NCBI RefSeq assembly: GCF_002252665.1
Contig: NZ_NQKZ01000003.1
Span: 62,001 to 126,000, forward strand
Origin: Synechococcus sp. 8F6
GTDB lineage: Bacteria > Cyanobacteriota > Cyanobacteriia > PCC-6307 > Cyanobiaceae
DNA: 64,000 nucleotides
Direction: 5' to 3'
A program made the position numbers and the translations under genes. A model generated the notes under the pieces. That model had not been told where the DNA came from, searched no databases, and saw only the letters and a list, made by a program, of their open reading frames with translations. Each line of letters opens with the position of its first letter. Within the stretch, counting starts at the first letter, position 1. Below, piece after piece: positions 55,583 through 64,000 of the stretch.

Positions 55583-56326
55583 GTGAGTTCCGCCCCCGCT
55601 TCCTCCCAGGCTTCCGGTATCCACCCACTGGTGGATGCCCTGGCCGAGCGGATGCGCCAGTGGTGGCGAACCCTGCCCGAGCTGGCCCCCCTGGCGGTGG
55701 ATCCGGAGCTGGAGGCGATCAGCGGCAGTCTCGATGGCGATGCCCTGTTCATCCGCAACGAGCTGCGCCAGTGCCGAGGGTTGCGCAAACTGCACCTGGA
55801 GACGGCGCGCCTCGGCGCGGGGCTGAAGATCCTGCACTGCGTGATGTTCCCCGACCCCCGCTTCGATCTGCCGGTGTTTGGCGCCGATATCGTGGCGGGT
55901 CCAGCCGGGGTGTCGGCTGCCATCGTCGATCTCTCGCCGGTGCTGGGGGAGCTGCCAGTGGGCATTGCTGCCGCATTGGCCGCTCGGCCTCGCCCCTCCT
56001 ACAGCCAGGAGCGGGAGCTGCCCGGATGGGGATCGATCTTTTCGCCCTTTGTGCGCTTTGTGCGCCCCACCAGCCCCGAGGAGGAGAAGGCTTTTGTCGA
56101 TGAGGTGAGCAGCGTTTTGGCTGTGTTGGCCGATGCCATCGCCGCCGCCGCGCCTCAGGACCCAGACCATCCGGCTACGGTTGAGCGCTGGCAGGGGCAG
56201 CTCCGGTATTGCAAGCAGCAGAAACAAAACGACAAGACCCGCCGGGTGCTGGAGAAGGCCTTCAACCCCGCCTGGGCCGACCGCTACATCGAGGAACTGC
56301 TGTTCGACGATCCGCCGGCTCCGTGA
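55583..56326 (+). CDS. pcyA: Phycocyanobilin:ferredoxin oxidoreductase
   Basis: The 247-residue enzyme reduces biliverdin IXalpha in two steps to phycocyanobilin, the phycobilisome and phytochrome chromophore. Conserved segments are [39 protein letters not shown], which includes the catalytic Glu (HLE) and Asp (GAD) residues, and SFVRP-like elements near the end. The start is the GTG at 55583, giving the family length; an ATG at 55541 would add 14 residues. It overlaps the devB start by 4 nt, coupling bilin synthesis to the DevBCA exporter. Confidence 0.95.
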   Translation: MSSAPASSQASGIHPLVDALAERMRQWWRTLPELAPLAVDPELEAISGSLDGDALFIRNELRQCRGLRKLHLETARLGAGLKILHCVMFPDPRFDLPVFGADIVAGPAGVSAAIVDLSPVLGELPVGIAAALAARPRPSYSQERELPGWGSIFSPFVRFVRPTSPEEEKAFVDEVSSVLAVLADAIAAAAPQDPDHPATVERWQGQLRYCKQQKQNDKTRRVLEKAFNPAWADRYIEELLFDDPPAP

Positions 56327-57240
56327 AACGGACCCTTCAGCGGGTGCCGCGGCTGTGGTGGCTGGCTGGTGTCGCCGTGGTGGTGGTGCTGGGGGGGCTG
56401 GCCGTCAGTCGCCAGCAGCGTCCAACGCCCATCCCCGCCACAGCTGCCTCCCAGTCGCCTCGCCCGCCTGAGGCCGTTGCAGCTCTGGGCCGGCTCGAAC
56501 CCGCCGGAGATGTGCGGTTGCTGGCCGCCCCGATCAGTGGCATTGGTGGCAGCCCCCGCATCACGCAGTTGCTGGTGGAGGAAGGCGACACCGTGCAGAG
56601 CGGCCAACTCCTGGCCCGTTTTGATACGGCACCCAGCCTGCTGGCCCAGCAGCGGTTGCTCGAGGCCCGGATTCGCAACCTCGACACCCGGCTGCAGGTG
56701 CAGACCCGCGACATCAGCCGCTATCGCCAGCTGAGCCGCTCCGGTGCCATTCCCAGTGGTGAGCTCGACACCCGCGAAACCGCCCTGCTCGAGCTGCAAG
56801 GGGCCCGCACCGAGGCCTGGGCCGAGCGCGAGAAGGTGAAGGCGGAGTTGCTGCTCACCCAACTGCGGGCACCCATCGCCGGCACGGTGTTGAAACTCCA
56901 TGCGCGGGTGGGCGAGCGGCCTGCCGACAAGGGCGTGCTCGAACTCGGGGCCAGCGACCGAATGCAAGCGCTGGTGGAGGTCTATGAGAGCGACATCGAC
57001 CGGGTGCGCCTGGGCCAGCCCGTCTCCCTGATCAGTGAGAACGGCGGATTCCAGGGCAACTTGAGCGGAGAGGTGATTCGGATCAGCCCCCAGGTGCGGC
57101 AGCGCTCGGTGCTCTCCACCGATCCCACCGGTGATGCCGATGCCCGCGTGGTGGAGGTGCGGGTGGCGCTCACTCCCACCGACAGCCTGCGAGTTCGCGA
57201 CCTTACCGGCCTGAAGGTGATCGCCCGGCTCGGTCGCTGA
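56323..57240 (+). CDS. devB: DevB-type periplasmic adaptor (membrane fusion protein)
   Basis: The 305-residue adaptor has one N-terminal helix ([17 protein letters not shown]), a lipoyl-like part ([19 protein letters not shown]), a coiled-coil hairpin of about 70 residues ([19 protein letters not shown]...), a second lipoyl half ([13 protein letters not shown]) and a beta-barrel. It bridges DevC to an outer-membrane TolC channel. Starts at the GTG overlapping the pcyA stop. Confidence 0.93.
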   Translation: MKRTLQRVPRLWWLAGVAVVVVLGGLAVSRQQRPTPIPATAASQSPRPPEAVAALGRLEPAGDVRLLAAPISGIGGSPRITQLLVEEGDTVQSGQLLARFDTAPSLLAQQRLLEARIRNLDTRLQVQTRDISRYRQLSRSGAIPSGELDTRETALLELQGARTEAWAEREKVKAELLLTQLRAPIAGTVLKLHARVGERPADKGVLELGASDRMQALVEVYESDIDRVRLGQPVSLISENGGFQGNLSGEVIRISPQVRQRSVLSTDPTGDADARVVEVRVALTPTDSLRVRDLTGLKVIARLGR

Positions 57241-58412
57241 TGCTGGGTCGCCTCTGGCAGGGCCGGCGCATTCCGCTGGCCTGGCTGTTGCTGACGCGGC
57301 AGCCGGTGCGCCTGCTGGTGGCCCTGGCCGGCATCGCCTTTGCCGGCATTTTGATGTTCATGCAGCTGGGCTTTCGCGACGGGCTGTTCGACGCCAGCGT
57401 CACGATCCATCGGCTCTTTGACGCCGACCTGGTGCTGATCAGCCCGCGCTCCAGCAGCTCGGTGAGCATGGCAGGGTTTCCCAGGCGTCGGCTCGTGCAG
57501 GCCATGGCCGACCCCGCTGTGGAGGGGATCACGCCGGTGCACTGGAATCTGCTGCTCTGGCGCAACCCGGAAACCCGCGGCACCCGTTCGATCCTCACCC
57601 TCGGGTTTGAACCGGGTGATCCCCTGTTCACCGATCCCTCCCTGGCGCCCAAGGCCAAGCTGCTCCAAGACCGGGGTCGCGTGCTGTTCGACGAGCGCTC
57701 CAGGCCCGAGTTCGGTCCGGTGGCGGAGTGGTTTCGCAGCGGCCGCACGGTGGAAAGCGAAATCGGCGGCCAGCGGGTGCGAGTGGCGGGGCTCGTGGGT
57801 CTGGGCACGTCCTTCGGGGCCGACGGCAACCTGCTCACCAGCCACGAGACCTATCTGAAGCTGCTGCCCAACACCCCTCCGGGCAGCATCGAGGTGGGGC
57901 TGATCCGGCTGCAGCCGGGCTCCGATCCGGCTGCGGTGGTGGAGCGGCTCAGGCAGCGCTTGCCAGCCGATGTCACCGTCCTCACCAAGGAGGGCTTCAT
58001 CGCCTTCGAGCAGAACTATTGGCGCACCAGCACCTCGATTGGCTTCATCTTCACGCTGGGCGCTGCGATGGGATTCGTGGTGGGCTGCGTGATCGTGTAT
58101 CAGATCCTCTATTCCGACGTGAGTGATCACCTGCCGGAATACGCCACGTTGATGGCGATGGGCTATCGCCTGCCCAGCCTGCTTGGGGTGGTGGCCCGTG
58201 AAGGCCTGCTGCTCGCCACCTTCGGCTACCTGCCGGCCTACGCAGCCGGCCAGGGCCTCTATTGGTTGGTGCGCAACGCCACCCAGCTGCCGGTCACGAT
58301 GAACACGACCCGGGCCCTGACCGTGTTCACCATGATCCTGGTGATGTGCATGGGCTCGGCGGCCCTGGCGATGCGCCGGCTCGCCGACGCCGATCCGGCG
58401 GAAATCTTCTGA
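57240..58412 (+). CDS. devC: DevC-type ABC exporter permease
   Basis: The 390-residue permease has a FtsX/MacB-like layout: one N-terminal helix (LVALAGIAFAGILMFMQLGF), a large periplasmic domain of about 220 residues, and three C-terminal helices starting at IGFIFTLGAAMGFVVGCVIVY. In Anabaena DevBCA exports heterocyst glycolipids; in unicellular cyanobacteria the substrate is unknown. ATG overlaps the devB stop by one nt and the gene overlaps devA by one nt. Confidence 0.93.
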   Translation: MLGRLWQGRRIPLAWLLLTRQPVRLLVALAGIAFAGILMFMQLGFRDGLFDASVTIHRLFDADLVLISPRSSSSVSMAGFPRRRLVQAMADPAVEGITPVHWNLLLWRNPETRGTRSILTLGFEPGDPLFTDPSLAPKAKLLQDRGRVLFDERSRPEFGPVAEWFRSGRTVESEIGGQRVRVAGLVGLGTSFGADGNLLTSHETYLKLLPNTPPGSIEVGLIRLQPGSDPAAVVERLRQRLPADVTVLTKEGFIAFEQNYWRTSTSIGFIFTLGAAMGFVVGCVIVYQILYSDVSDHLPEYATLMAMGYRLPSLLGVVAREGLLLATFGYLPAYAAGQGLYWLVRNATQLPVTMNTTRALTVFTMILVMCMGSAALAMRRLADADPAEIF

Positions 58413-59140
58413 TGGATCTGGATCGTCTGGAGAGTGGGCCTGCTGCATCGGGCACCGTGGTGCAGGTGGCCGGGTTGAGCCACTGGTATGGGGCCGGCTC
58501 GATGCAACGGCAGGTGTTGCAGTCGGTGGATCTCGCCATTGCTCCCGGTGAGGTGGTGCTGCTCACGGGCCCCTCCGGATGCGGCAAAACAACCCTGCTC
58601 ACCCTGGTGGGAGCCCTGCGCCAGGTGCAGCAGGGCTCGGTGCGGGTGTTTGGCGAAGAGCTACACGGCGCGGGGCGAGCCTCCCGCCAGCGTCTGCGTC
58701 GCCGGATCGGCATGATTTTTCAAGGTCACAACCTGCTGCGCTGCCTGAGCGCCGAGCAGAACGTGCAAATGGGTGCCGACCTGCTGCCGGGATTGGGTTA
58801 TCGGGCCCGCCGCGATCGCGCTCGCGAATGGTTGCGCGCGGTGGGGCTTGGCGATCACCTGAACAAATTGCCCCACGATCTCTCGGGCGGCCAGAAGCAG
58901 CGGGTGGCGATTGCCCGAGCTTTGGCGGCCCGGCCCCAGTTGCTGTTGGCCGATGAACCCACCGCGGCCCTCGATTCCCGCAGCGGACGGGAGGTGGTGG
59001 ATCTGCTCAAAGGCCTGGCGCGGGAACAGGGCTGCGGTGTGCTGATGGTGACTCACGATCCCCGCATTCTCGATGTGGCCGACCGGCTGGTGCAGATGGA
59101 GGATGGCCAGCTCTGCCAGGGGGCCAGGCCCATTGAGTAG
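58412..59140 (+). CDS. devA: DevA-type ABC exporter ATPase
   Basis: The 242-residue ATPase has Walker A GPSGCGKTTLL, Q-loop FQGHNLLRCL, signature DLSGGQKQRVAIARAL, Walker B LLLADEPTAALD and the switch His in VTHDPR. It energises DevC and the DevB adaptor. One nt overlaps devC. The run ends with a 51-residue basic gene and a terminator at 59355, so pcyA to the small gene may be one transcript. Confidence 0.95.
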   Translation: MDLDRLESGPAASGTVVQVAGLSHWYGAGSMQRQVLQSVDLAIAPGEVVLLTGPSGCGKTTLLTLVGALRQVQQGSVRVFGEELHGAGRASRQRLRRRIGMIFQGHNLLRCLSAEQNVQMGADLLPGLGYRARRDRAREWLRAVGLGDHLNKLPHDLSGGQKQRVAIARALAARPQLLLADEPTAALDSRSGREVVDLLKGLAREQGCGVLMVTHDPRILDVADRLVQMEDGQLCQGARPIE

Positions 59141-59175
59141 GGTAAGGATTCGCATCTCTCCCCGTTGCCGTACGC

Positions 59176-59331
59176 ATGGCCAAGCGCAGGAATCTCAAGA
59201 AAGAAAAACAGGAGCGCAACCGTGCCTATGCGCGCAAGTTCAAGAAGCGCAAGCTGCGCAACGACGGCCGTGGTGAAGGGGCTGGCAACGGTGTGACCGG
59301 CACGGCCAACAACGGCGGCGCTGCAGACTGA
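59176..59331 (+). CDS. Small basic protein, conserved cyanobacterial
   Basis: A 51-residue product starting MAKRRNLKKEKQERNRAYAR, strongly basic (Lys/Arg) for about 30 residues, then Gly/Asn-rich to the end (GNGVTGTANNGGAAD). It probably binds nucleic acid, perhaps ribosomal RNA, but this is inference from composition. Similar short proteins occur in other cyanobacteria. It lies 35 nt after devA and 23 nt before a terminator. Confidence 0.7.
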   Translation: MAKRRNLKKEKQERNRAYARKFKKRKLRNDGRGEGAGNGVTGTANNGGAAD

Positions 59332-59354
59332 TCAGCGCTTTGACGCGTTGCTGG

Positions 59355-59379
59355 GGGGATCCTGCGGGGTCCCCTTTTT
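59355..59379 (+). terminator. Rho-independent terminator after the devBCA run
   Basis: GGGGATCC pairs with GGGTCCCC (8 bp, one G-U) around a TGCG loop, then five T residues. It closes the pcyA-devBCA-small gene block before the glycosyltransferase. Confidence 0.85.
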
Positions 59380-59421
59380 GCTGTTCACGACCACTCGGCT
59401 CAATCTCTCCCGGCGGTTCCG

Positions 59422-60375
59422 ATGTTCCTCAGCGTCGTCATCCCCACCTACAACCGCCTGCCGATCCTGCAGAAGTGCCTGCGGGCCCTGGAGGCCCAGG
59501 AGCTAGCTGCGCCGATCTCCGGCTACGAGGTGGTGCTTGTTGACGACGGCTCCACCGATGACACGGTGGCCTGGCTGCGGGGGCATGCGGCCGAATTGCC
59601 CCATGTCCGGCTGATCCAGCAGGAACACGGTGGTCCTGCTGAAGGGCGCAACCGAGGGGTGCAGCAGGCCCAGGGTGAGGTGATTGTTTTCATCGACAGC
59701 GACCTGGTGGTCACCCCCAGTTTTCTGCGCTGTCACGCTCAGGCCCTGGAGCAGCACTGGACGAGGCGGGGCGATCGCCGCTGTTTCACCTATGGCGCGG
59801 TGATCAATACCGCCAACTTCGACACTCCCACCAGCGAGCCCCACAAGTTGCAGGACGTGTCGTTTGCCTATTTCGCCACCGGCAATGTGGCGATCGATCG
59901 CACCTTGCTGGAGCAAGCCGGCCTTTTCGACACGCGCTTCCGCCTGTATGGCTGGGAGGATCTGGAGCTGGGGGAGCGGTTGCGGCGTCTGGGTGTTGCG
60001 CTGGTGCGCTGCCCTGAGGCGGTGGGTTATCACTGGCACCCGGCTCTGCGGCTGGAGCGGATCCCCGACCTGATCCGGGTCGAGCGGGAGCGGGCCAAAA
60101 TGGGATTGGTGTTCTATTTGAAGCACCCCACCCGGCGGGTGCGATTCATCATTCAGTACACCTGGTTGCACCGGCTGCTCTGGGAGCTACTCACCCTGGG
60201 GGGCTTGCTCAATGAGCGCAGCCTGCGCCCCCTGCTGGCTTGGTTGATCCGTTGCGGCCACCCCGGTCTGGCCATGGAGCTGTTGCGGCTGCCCCTGAAC
60301 CGTCTGGGGGTACGCGCTCTGTATGCCGAAGCCTGGGCCCTTGCGGCCACAAGCCAGGCCTGCAGGCCCGTTTGA
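59422..60375 (+). CDS. Family 2 glycosyltransferase
   Basis: The 317-residue enzyme has a GT-A fold: LSVVIPTYNRLPILQKCL, VVLVDDGSTDDT (nucleotide-sugar Asp), and DSDL as the DxD metal motif. FDTRFRLYGWEDLELGERLRRLG is the acceptor-side ED motif. The C-terminal 90 residues are basic and hydrophobic (WLHRLLWELLTLGGLL). It probably adds sugars to an envelope polysaccharide or lipid; the acceptor is unknown. It has its own 5' region after the terminator. Confidence 0.92.
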   Translation: MFLSVVIPTYNRLPILQKCLRALEAQELAAPISGYEVVLVDDGSTDDTVAWLRGHAAELPHVRLIQQEHGGPAEGRNRGVQQAQGEVIVFIDSDLVVTPSFLRCHAQALEQHWTRRGDRRCFTYGAVINTANFDTPTSEPHKLQDVSFAYFATGNVAIDRTLLEQAGLFDTRFRLYGWEDLELGERLRRLGVALVRCPEAVGYHWHPALRLERIPDLIRVERERAKMGLVFYLKHPTRRVRFIIQYTWLHRLLWELLTLGGLLNERSLRPLLAWLIRCGHPGLAMELLRLPLNRLGVRALYAEAWALAATSQACRPV

Positions 60376-60379
60376 TAGG

Positions 60380-60405
60380 GTGCTGGGGTTCCATTCACCC
60401 CGCAC
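60380..60405 (+). promoter_or_regulatory. Hairpin in the rpsB leader
   Basis: GTGC-(T)-GGGGT and ACCCCGCAC form a 9-bp stem with one bulged T around a 7-nt loop, starting 4 nt after the glycosyltransferase stop and 113 nt before the rpsB ATG. No poly-T follows, so it may be a leader structure rather than a terminator. Confidence 0.5.
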
Positions 60406-60517
60406 ACCTGCGTGTTTCGGGTGATCTGAGCGCTTCACCCCACCGGCCCCTCTTGGCTGGCTGGGCGGCTCGAGATCCCTGGCAGGTGGAGGCAAACCCG
60501 AAACCCCCAACCAAACC

Positions 60518-61231
60518 ATGGCTGTTGTCACACTCGCCGAAATGATGGAGGCGGGTGCCCACTTTGGGCACCAAACGCGCCGCTGGAATCCCAAGATGTC
60601 GCGCTACATTTATTGCGCGCGCAACGGCGTTCACATCATTGATCTCGTGCAGACCGCCGTCTGCATGAACAACGCCTACAAGTGGACCCGCAGTGCCGCG
60701 CGCAGCGGCAAGCGCTTTCTGTTTGTTGGCACCAAAAAGCAGGCCTCCGAGGTGATTGCCCTGGAAGCCACCCGCTGTGGAGCCTCCTACGTCAACCAGC
60801 GCTGGCTAGGCGGCATGCTCACCAACTGGACCACGATGCGCGCCCGCATCGACCGGCTCAAGGATCTTGAGCGCATGGAGAGCTCCGGCGCCATTGCCAT
60901 GCGTCCCAAGAAGGAAGCTGCAGTGCTGCGCCGCGAGCTGGAGCGCCTGCAGAAGTATCTCGGCGGTCTCAAGAACATGCGTCGGCTGCCCGACGTGGTG
61001 GTGCTGGTGGACCAGCGCCGTGAAACCAACGCCGTGCTCGAGGCCCGCAAGCTCGATATCCCCCTGGTGTCGATGCTCGACACCAACTGCGATCCCGACC
61101 TCTGCGACGTGCCCATCCCCTGCAACGACGACGCTGTGCGCTCGGTCCAACTGGTGCTCGGACGCCTGGCGGACGCCATCAACGAAGGCCGCCACGGTGC
61201 CCAGGACCAGGGCCGTGACGACGAAGGCTGA
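60518..61231 (+). CDS. rpsB: 30S ribosomal protein S2
   Basis: The 237-residue S2 binds the 30S platform. [58 protein letters not shown] and [24 protein letters not shown] match the family. It has a 142-nt leader with a stable hairpin that could allow feedback by S2, as reported for other bacteria. tsf follows after 47 nt, the usual rpsB-tsf pair. Confidence 0.98.
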   Translation: MAVVTLAEMMEAGAHFGHQTRRWNPKMSRYIYCARNGVHIIDLVQTAVCMNNAYKWTRSAARSGKRFLFVGTKKQASEVIALEATRCGASYVNQRWLGGMLTNWTTMRARIDRLKDLERMESSGAIAMRPKKEAAVLRRELERLQKYLGGLKNMRRLPDVVVLVDQRRETNAVLEARKLDIPLVSMLDTNCDPDLCDVPIPCNDDAVRSVQLVLGRLADAINEGRHGAQDQGRDDEG

Positions 61232-61278
61232 TTTCGCCCCTGCCCATTTCTCTCTGAATTCCGTACCCCATACCCTCC

Positions 61279-61938
61279 ATGGCTGAGATTTCGGCAAAGC
61301 TGGTTAAAGAACTGCGCGACAAGACCGGCGCAGGGATGATGGACTGCAAGAAGGCGCTGTCGGAGTGCGACGGCGACGCCACCAAGGCCACCGAGTGGCT
61401 GCGCCAGAAGGGCATTGCCACCGCCGAGAAAAAGGCCGGCCGCACCGCTGCTGAAGGAGCCATCGGCAGCTACATCCACACCGGTGCCCGCGTGGGCGTA
61501 CTGGTGGAGGTCAACTGCGAAACCGACTTCGTCGCCCGCGGCGAGGGCTTCCAGGAGTTGCTCCGCAACGTGGCCATGCAGATCGCGGCCTGCCCTGGGG
61601 TCGAATACGTCAGCGTGAATCAGATCCCTGCCGAGGTGGCCGAGCGCGAGAAGTCCATTGAGATGGGTCGTGACGACCTGGCTGGCAAGCCCGACCAGAT
61701 GAAGGTCAAGATCGTCGAAGGCCGTATCGGCAAGCGACTCAAGGAGCTGGCCCTGCTGGACCAGCCCTTCATCAAGGACAGCTCTGTCACCGTGGCCGAG
61801 ATGGTCAAGCAGGTGGCCGGCAAAGTGGGCGAAAACATTCAGGTGCGCCGCTTCACCCGGTTCACCCTGGGTGAAGGCATCGAGGTGGAGAAGGCCGACT
61901 TCGCCGCGGAAGTGGCGGCCATGACCCAGCCAGCCTGA
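61279..61938 (+). CDS. tsf: Elongation factor Ts
   Basis: The 219-residue EF-Ts exchanges GDP for GTP on EF-Tu. The N-terminal UBA-like domain ([25 protein letters not shown]) and core ([17 protein letters not shown]) are conserved. The length is the short cyanobacterial type, with one core domain. It sits 47 nt after rpsB and 11 nt before an unknown gene, with the gene order rpsB-tsf-unknown-recG. Confidence 0.98.
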   Translation: MAEISAKLVKELRDKTGAGMMDCKKALSECDGDATKATEWLRQKGIATAEKKAGRTAAEGAIGSYIHTGARVGVLVEVNCETDFVARGEGFQELLRNVAMQIAACPGVEYVSVNQIPAEVAEREKSIEMGRDDLAGKPDQMKVKIVEGRIGKRLKELALLDQPFIKDSSVTVAEMVKQVAGKVGENIQVRRFTRFTLGEGIEVEKADFAAEVAAMTQPA

Positions 61939-61949
61939 GCGCCCCCCCT

Positions 61950-63053
61950 GTGACGGTGCTGGAGGCTGCCCGCCAGCAGCTCACGGATCTGGAAACCCAG
62001 CTGTCGGCCTCCAACCCGCAGCTGTATCGGCACCTGGCCCTCTACCTCCAGGTGCTGCGTGATGGCCTGTTGAACGGTGTTCAACAGGCCTGCTTTCATT
62101 TGGCGACTCAGGCCTATCCCGATCGCTATCTCGAGCTGGATGCTTCCCAGCGGCAGGTGTTGCATCGGCGTCTCCGCAGCCTGGTTCAGCGGGCCACCAG
62201 CCTGCTCACGGTGGAACATCTGGCCCACCTGGCGTCCCAGATGGCGCGGGAACAGCATCGTCAGCGTCAGCGGCGGCGCAGCCGTCTGCTGGAGGCCCTT
62301 GAGCAGGGCGAACCCAGCGAGTCTTTGGCCGATGCGGACGAATCGGACCAGCCGCCGCACGGTTCGGTGCATCTCGGATTGGCATTGCCGATCGGAGCTG
62401 ATTTTCTTCCCACCTCCAGCTTTGCCATATCGTCAGCGCCCCAAGCACCTTCGCTTGCGTCCGACGCGGCCGATACGGATCCAGGGGAGGAGGGTGAGCA
62501 GGACTCAGCCATGCAGGCCATGGCCGAAGCCTTCAGTGAATGGCTCGAGCAGTCCCCGCCCCGGGCTTCCACCCCCTGGGATGGAGGCTCGTTGCCGAGC
62601 GAACCGGCCCTGCTGATGGCCTGGATCGCAGGTTTTGAGCTGGCCCTCAGCCGCCGGCTGCGCAATCTTTCCCATGCCCTCAACGTGGAGCTGTTGCGGC
62701 TTGGGCTCAGCCGCACCCTGCTGCCGGTGAGCCTGCTGGATGCCGTGTTGGCTGGTCAATTGGATACCTTGGAGGCTCCGGCCAACCTGCTGCGGCTGCT
62801 CTTGCCGTTTGGCCCCGATACGGGCCCGGCGCGGTTGGAGACCATGACGGTGCTGCTGCGACCGGATGATCTGGAGTTGGCGCTTCCCAAACTGCGCACC
62901 TGCCGCACCCGGATTCAGCAACACCGGCAGGAGGTGCGCAGAATGGCTCAGCACTATCGCCGCATCCAGCGGCGCGTTCAGGCGCTTGAGGCGGAACAGC
63001 TGTGGCTGCAGGACATCAACCCAGCCCAGACACCCCCGCTGCCCCCGACCTAG
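61950..63053 (+). CDS. Conserved cyanobacterial hypothetical protein between tsf and recG
   Basis: A 367-residue protein from a GTG, largely helical. The N-terminal 110 residues (LEAARQQLTDLETQL, LALYLQVLRDGLLNGVQQACFHL) are coiled-coil-like and basic (REQHRQRQRRRSRLLEAL). A low-complexity acidic middle follows (about 120-190), then a C-terminal helical domain ending ELALPKLRTCRTRIQQHRQEVRRMAQHY. No known domain. The gene's last 52 nt overlap recG. Confidence 0.8.
   Translation: MTVLEAARQQLTDLETQLSASNPQLYRHLALYLQVLRDGLLNGVQQACFHLATQAYPDRYLELDASQRQVLHRRLRSLVQRATSLLTVEHLAHLASQMAREQHRQRQRRRSRLLEALEQGEPSESLADADESDQPPHGSVHLGLALPIGADFLPTSSFAISSAPQAPSLASDAADTDPGEEGEQDSAMQAMAEAFSEWLEQSPPRASTPWDGGSLPSEPALLMAWIAGFELALSRRLRNLSHALNVELLRLGLSRTLLPVSLLDAVLAGQLDTLEAPANLLRLLLPFGPDTGPARLETMTVLLRPDDLELALPKLRTCRTRIQQHRQEVRRMAQHYRRIQRRVQALEAEQLWLQDINPAQTPPLPPT
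62064..62090. repeat. 12-bp perfect inverted repeat inside the tsf-recG intermediate gene
   Basis: GGCCTGTTGAAC and GTTCAACAGGCC are separated by only GGT, giving a perfect 27-bp near-palindrome in coding sequence. The core GTTGAAC/GTTCAAC also occurs in the repeat at 22553. Confidence 0.85.
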
Positions 63054-64000
63054 AGGCCTGGCTGCGCACCCTGCAGCAGGCGCTGCAGGTGGAGGCGGAT
63101 CGTGGCTTCATTGATCTCAAGGGCCGCCATAGCCGCTTCAGTGCTTTTGTGATTCAGCAGCTGCGGGAGCGACCTGCTGATCTCCCGGACGAGCCACTGC
63201 AGCGGATCCTTGAGCTGAAGGCGGGCTTCGACACCTACAGCCAACTCTCGCTGGCACGGCGCCAGTCGCTGGTGCGGCAGTGCCGCGAGCGCCTGCATGC
63301 CTTGCGCCAGGCTCAGCGCCCGGTGTTGGCGGTGGCCCCACCGCGGCTGCGCCTGGTGTCCAGTGCACCCGGAACCACGCCCAGCGCAGGCGCGGCGGAC
63401 TTCACGGCCGACACGCCGCTCTCGGAGGTCCGCGGCGTCGGCCCCAAAACGGCGGCACGGCTGGCCCAGCTTGGGCTCTGGGTGGTGCGCGACCTCGTGC
63501 ACTACTACCCCCGCGACTACCTCGACTACGCCAACCTCGTGCGGATCAGTGGCTTGGAGCCGGGGCGCACGGCCACCATTGTCGCTACGGTGCGCCGCAG
63601 TCACGCCTTTGCCAGCCCGCGCAACCCCAATCTCTCGATCCTGGAATTGCATCTGGTCGACTGCACCGGGCGGATTCGGGTCAGCCGGTTCTTTGCCGGC
63701 CAGCGTTTCTCCAGCCCAGGTTGGCTGAAATCCCAACAACGTCTGTTTCCAGTGGGCGCCACGGTGGCAGTGAGTGGCCTGGTCAAAGAAACCCCCTATG
63801 GCCCGGCATTCCAGGACCCGCTGATGGAGGTGCTGGACTCGCCCCAGGCGCCGGTGCGCTCCGAAACGATCGGTCGCCTGCTGCCGGTGTATGGGCTCAC
63901 CGAAGGCCTGGGGGCCGACCGCTTGCGTCAGGTGGTGGAGGCGGTGCTGCCGGTGCTGCGCCGCTGGCCCGATCCTTTGCCCAAAGGCCTGCGCCGCAGC
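63002..64000 (+). CDS. recG: ATP-dependent DNA helicase RecG (partial, 3' end outside window)
   Basis: The first 333 codons from a GTG at 63002 are open to the window edge. The product has an N-terminal helical extension (LEAWLRTLQQALQVEADRGFIDLKGRHSRF), then the RecG wedge domain: LSEVRGVGPKTAARLAQLGLWVVRDLVHYYPRDYLDY followed by an OB fold (ATIVATVRRSHAFASPRNPNLSILELHLVDCTGRIRVSRFFAGQRF). RecG regresses stalled forks. The helicase motors lie beyond the window. The GTG overlaps the previous gene by 52 nt; a later start is possible. Confidence 0.9.
   Translation, partial: MAAGHQPSPDTPAAPDLEAWLRTLQQALQVEADRGFIDLKGRHSRFSAFVIQQLRERPADLPDEPLQRILELKAGFDTYSQLSLARRQSLVRQCRERLHALRQAQRPVLAVAPPRLRLVSSAPGTTPSAGAADFTADTPLSEVRGVGPKTAARLAQLGLWVVRDLVHYYPRDYLDYANLVRISGLEPGRTATIVATVRRSHAFASPRNPNLSILELHLVDCTGRIRVSRFFAGQRFSSPGWLKSQQRLFPVGATVAVSGLVKETPYGPAFQDPLMEVLDSPQAPVRSETIGRLLPVYGLTEGLGADRLRQVVEAVLPVLRRWPDPLPKGLRRS

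Overview
The window comes from a high-GC unicellular cyanobacterium of the Synechococcus/Cyanobium (picocyanobacterial) type. The evidence is a phycobilisome core subunit (ApcF), the bilin reductase PcyA, photosystem II factors Psb28 and PAM68, GUN4, SipA, a DevBCA exporter, several protein families restricted to cyanobacteria (DUF1816, DUF3288, DUF3082, DUF1350), and scattered HIP1-like GCGATCGC octamers. Genes are packed at near-zero spacing, with many 1-4 nt stop/start overlaps, many GTG and TTG starts and small convergent 3' overlaps. I see no phage, IS, CRISPR or rRNA. This is mostly core chromosome with a few accessory patches.

Layout. 1-6.3 kb: DUF1350, PrxQ, a DEDDh exonuclease, tRNA-Pro(GGG) with a repeat-bearing 3' trailer, a minus-strand run ending with an MliC-like protein and MsrA, and an ABC exporter. 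6.3-17.1 kb: a plus-strand run of DUF3288, trpD, carA, a STAS protein, Mini-RNase III, rlmB, DUF1816, gatA and dnaE. 17-22.5 kb: PAM68, rpsO and ruvA (minus), a lipoprotein, an EamA transporter and dnaG. 22.5-29.5 kb is the most accessory-looking part: small secreted or unknown proteins, umuDC behind a LexA-like box, gap1, a UPF0016 cation exporter, a pentapeptide protein and YraN.

29.5-35.5 kb: ksgA, ispE, DUF3082, a 31-residue membrane peptide, pdhB, secD, secF and a small downstream gene. 35.5-42 kb: two tandem AI-2E-family proteins with psb28, mnmH, gun4, an RsbW-like ATPase and a methyltransferase. 42-49.4 kb: glnA behind an NtcA-type promoter, divergent from apcF, then an aminotransferase, tadA, a PLP decarboxylase and a membrane GTPase. 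49.4-55.5 kb: an FHA-fused class A penicillin-binding protein, lspA, bioY, sipA and a pair of M16 proteases. 55.6-64 kb: pcyA-devB-devC-devA with overlapping junctions, a small basic protein, a glycosyltransferase, rpsB, tsf, an unknown gene and recG (cut by the window end).

Themes. Light harvesting and its control are spread across several loci (apcF, pcyA, gun4, psb28, PAM68, sipA). Translation and RNA modification genes are frequent (gatA, rlmB, mrnC, ksgA, tadA, mnmH, rpsB, rpsO, tsf). Both halves of a partner-switching module (STAS antagonist and RsbW-like kinase) are present but unlinked. I found no clear multi-gene undescribed system. The best leads are a UmuD that appears to start just after a relic cleavage site, the pcyA-devBCA transcription unit, an unlabelled 31-residue membrane peptide, and several short tandem duplications at gene ends.
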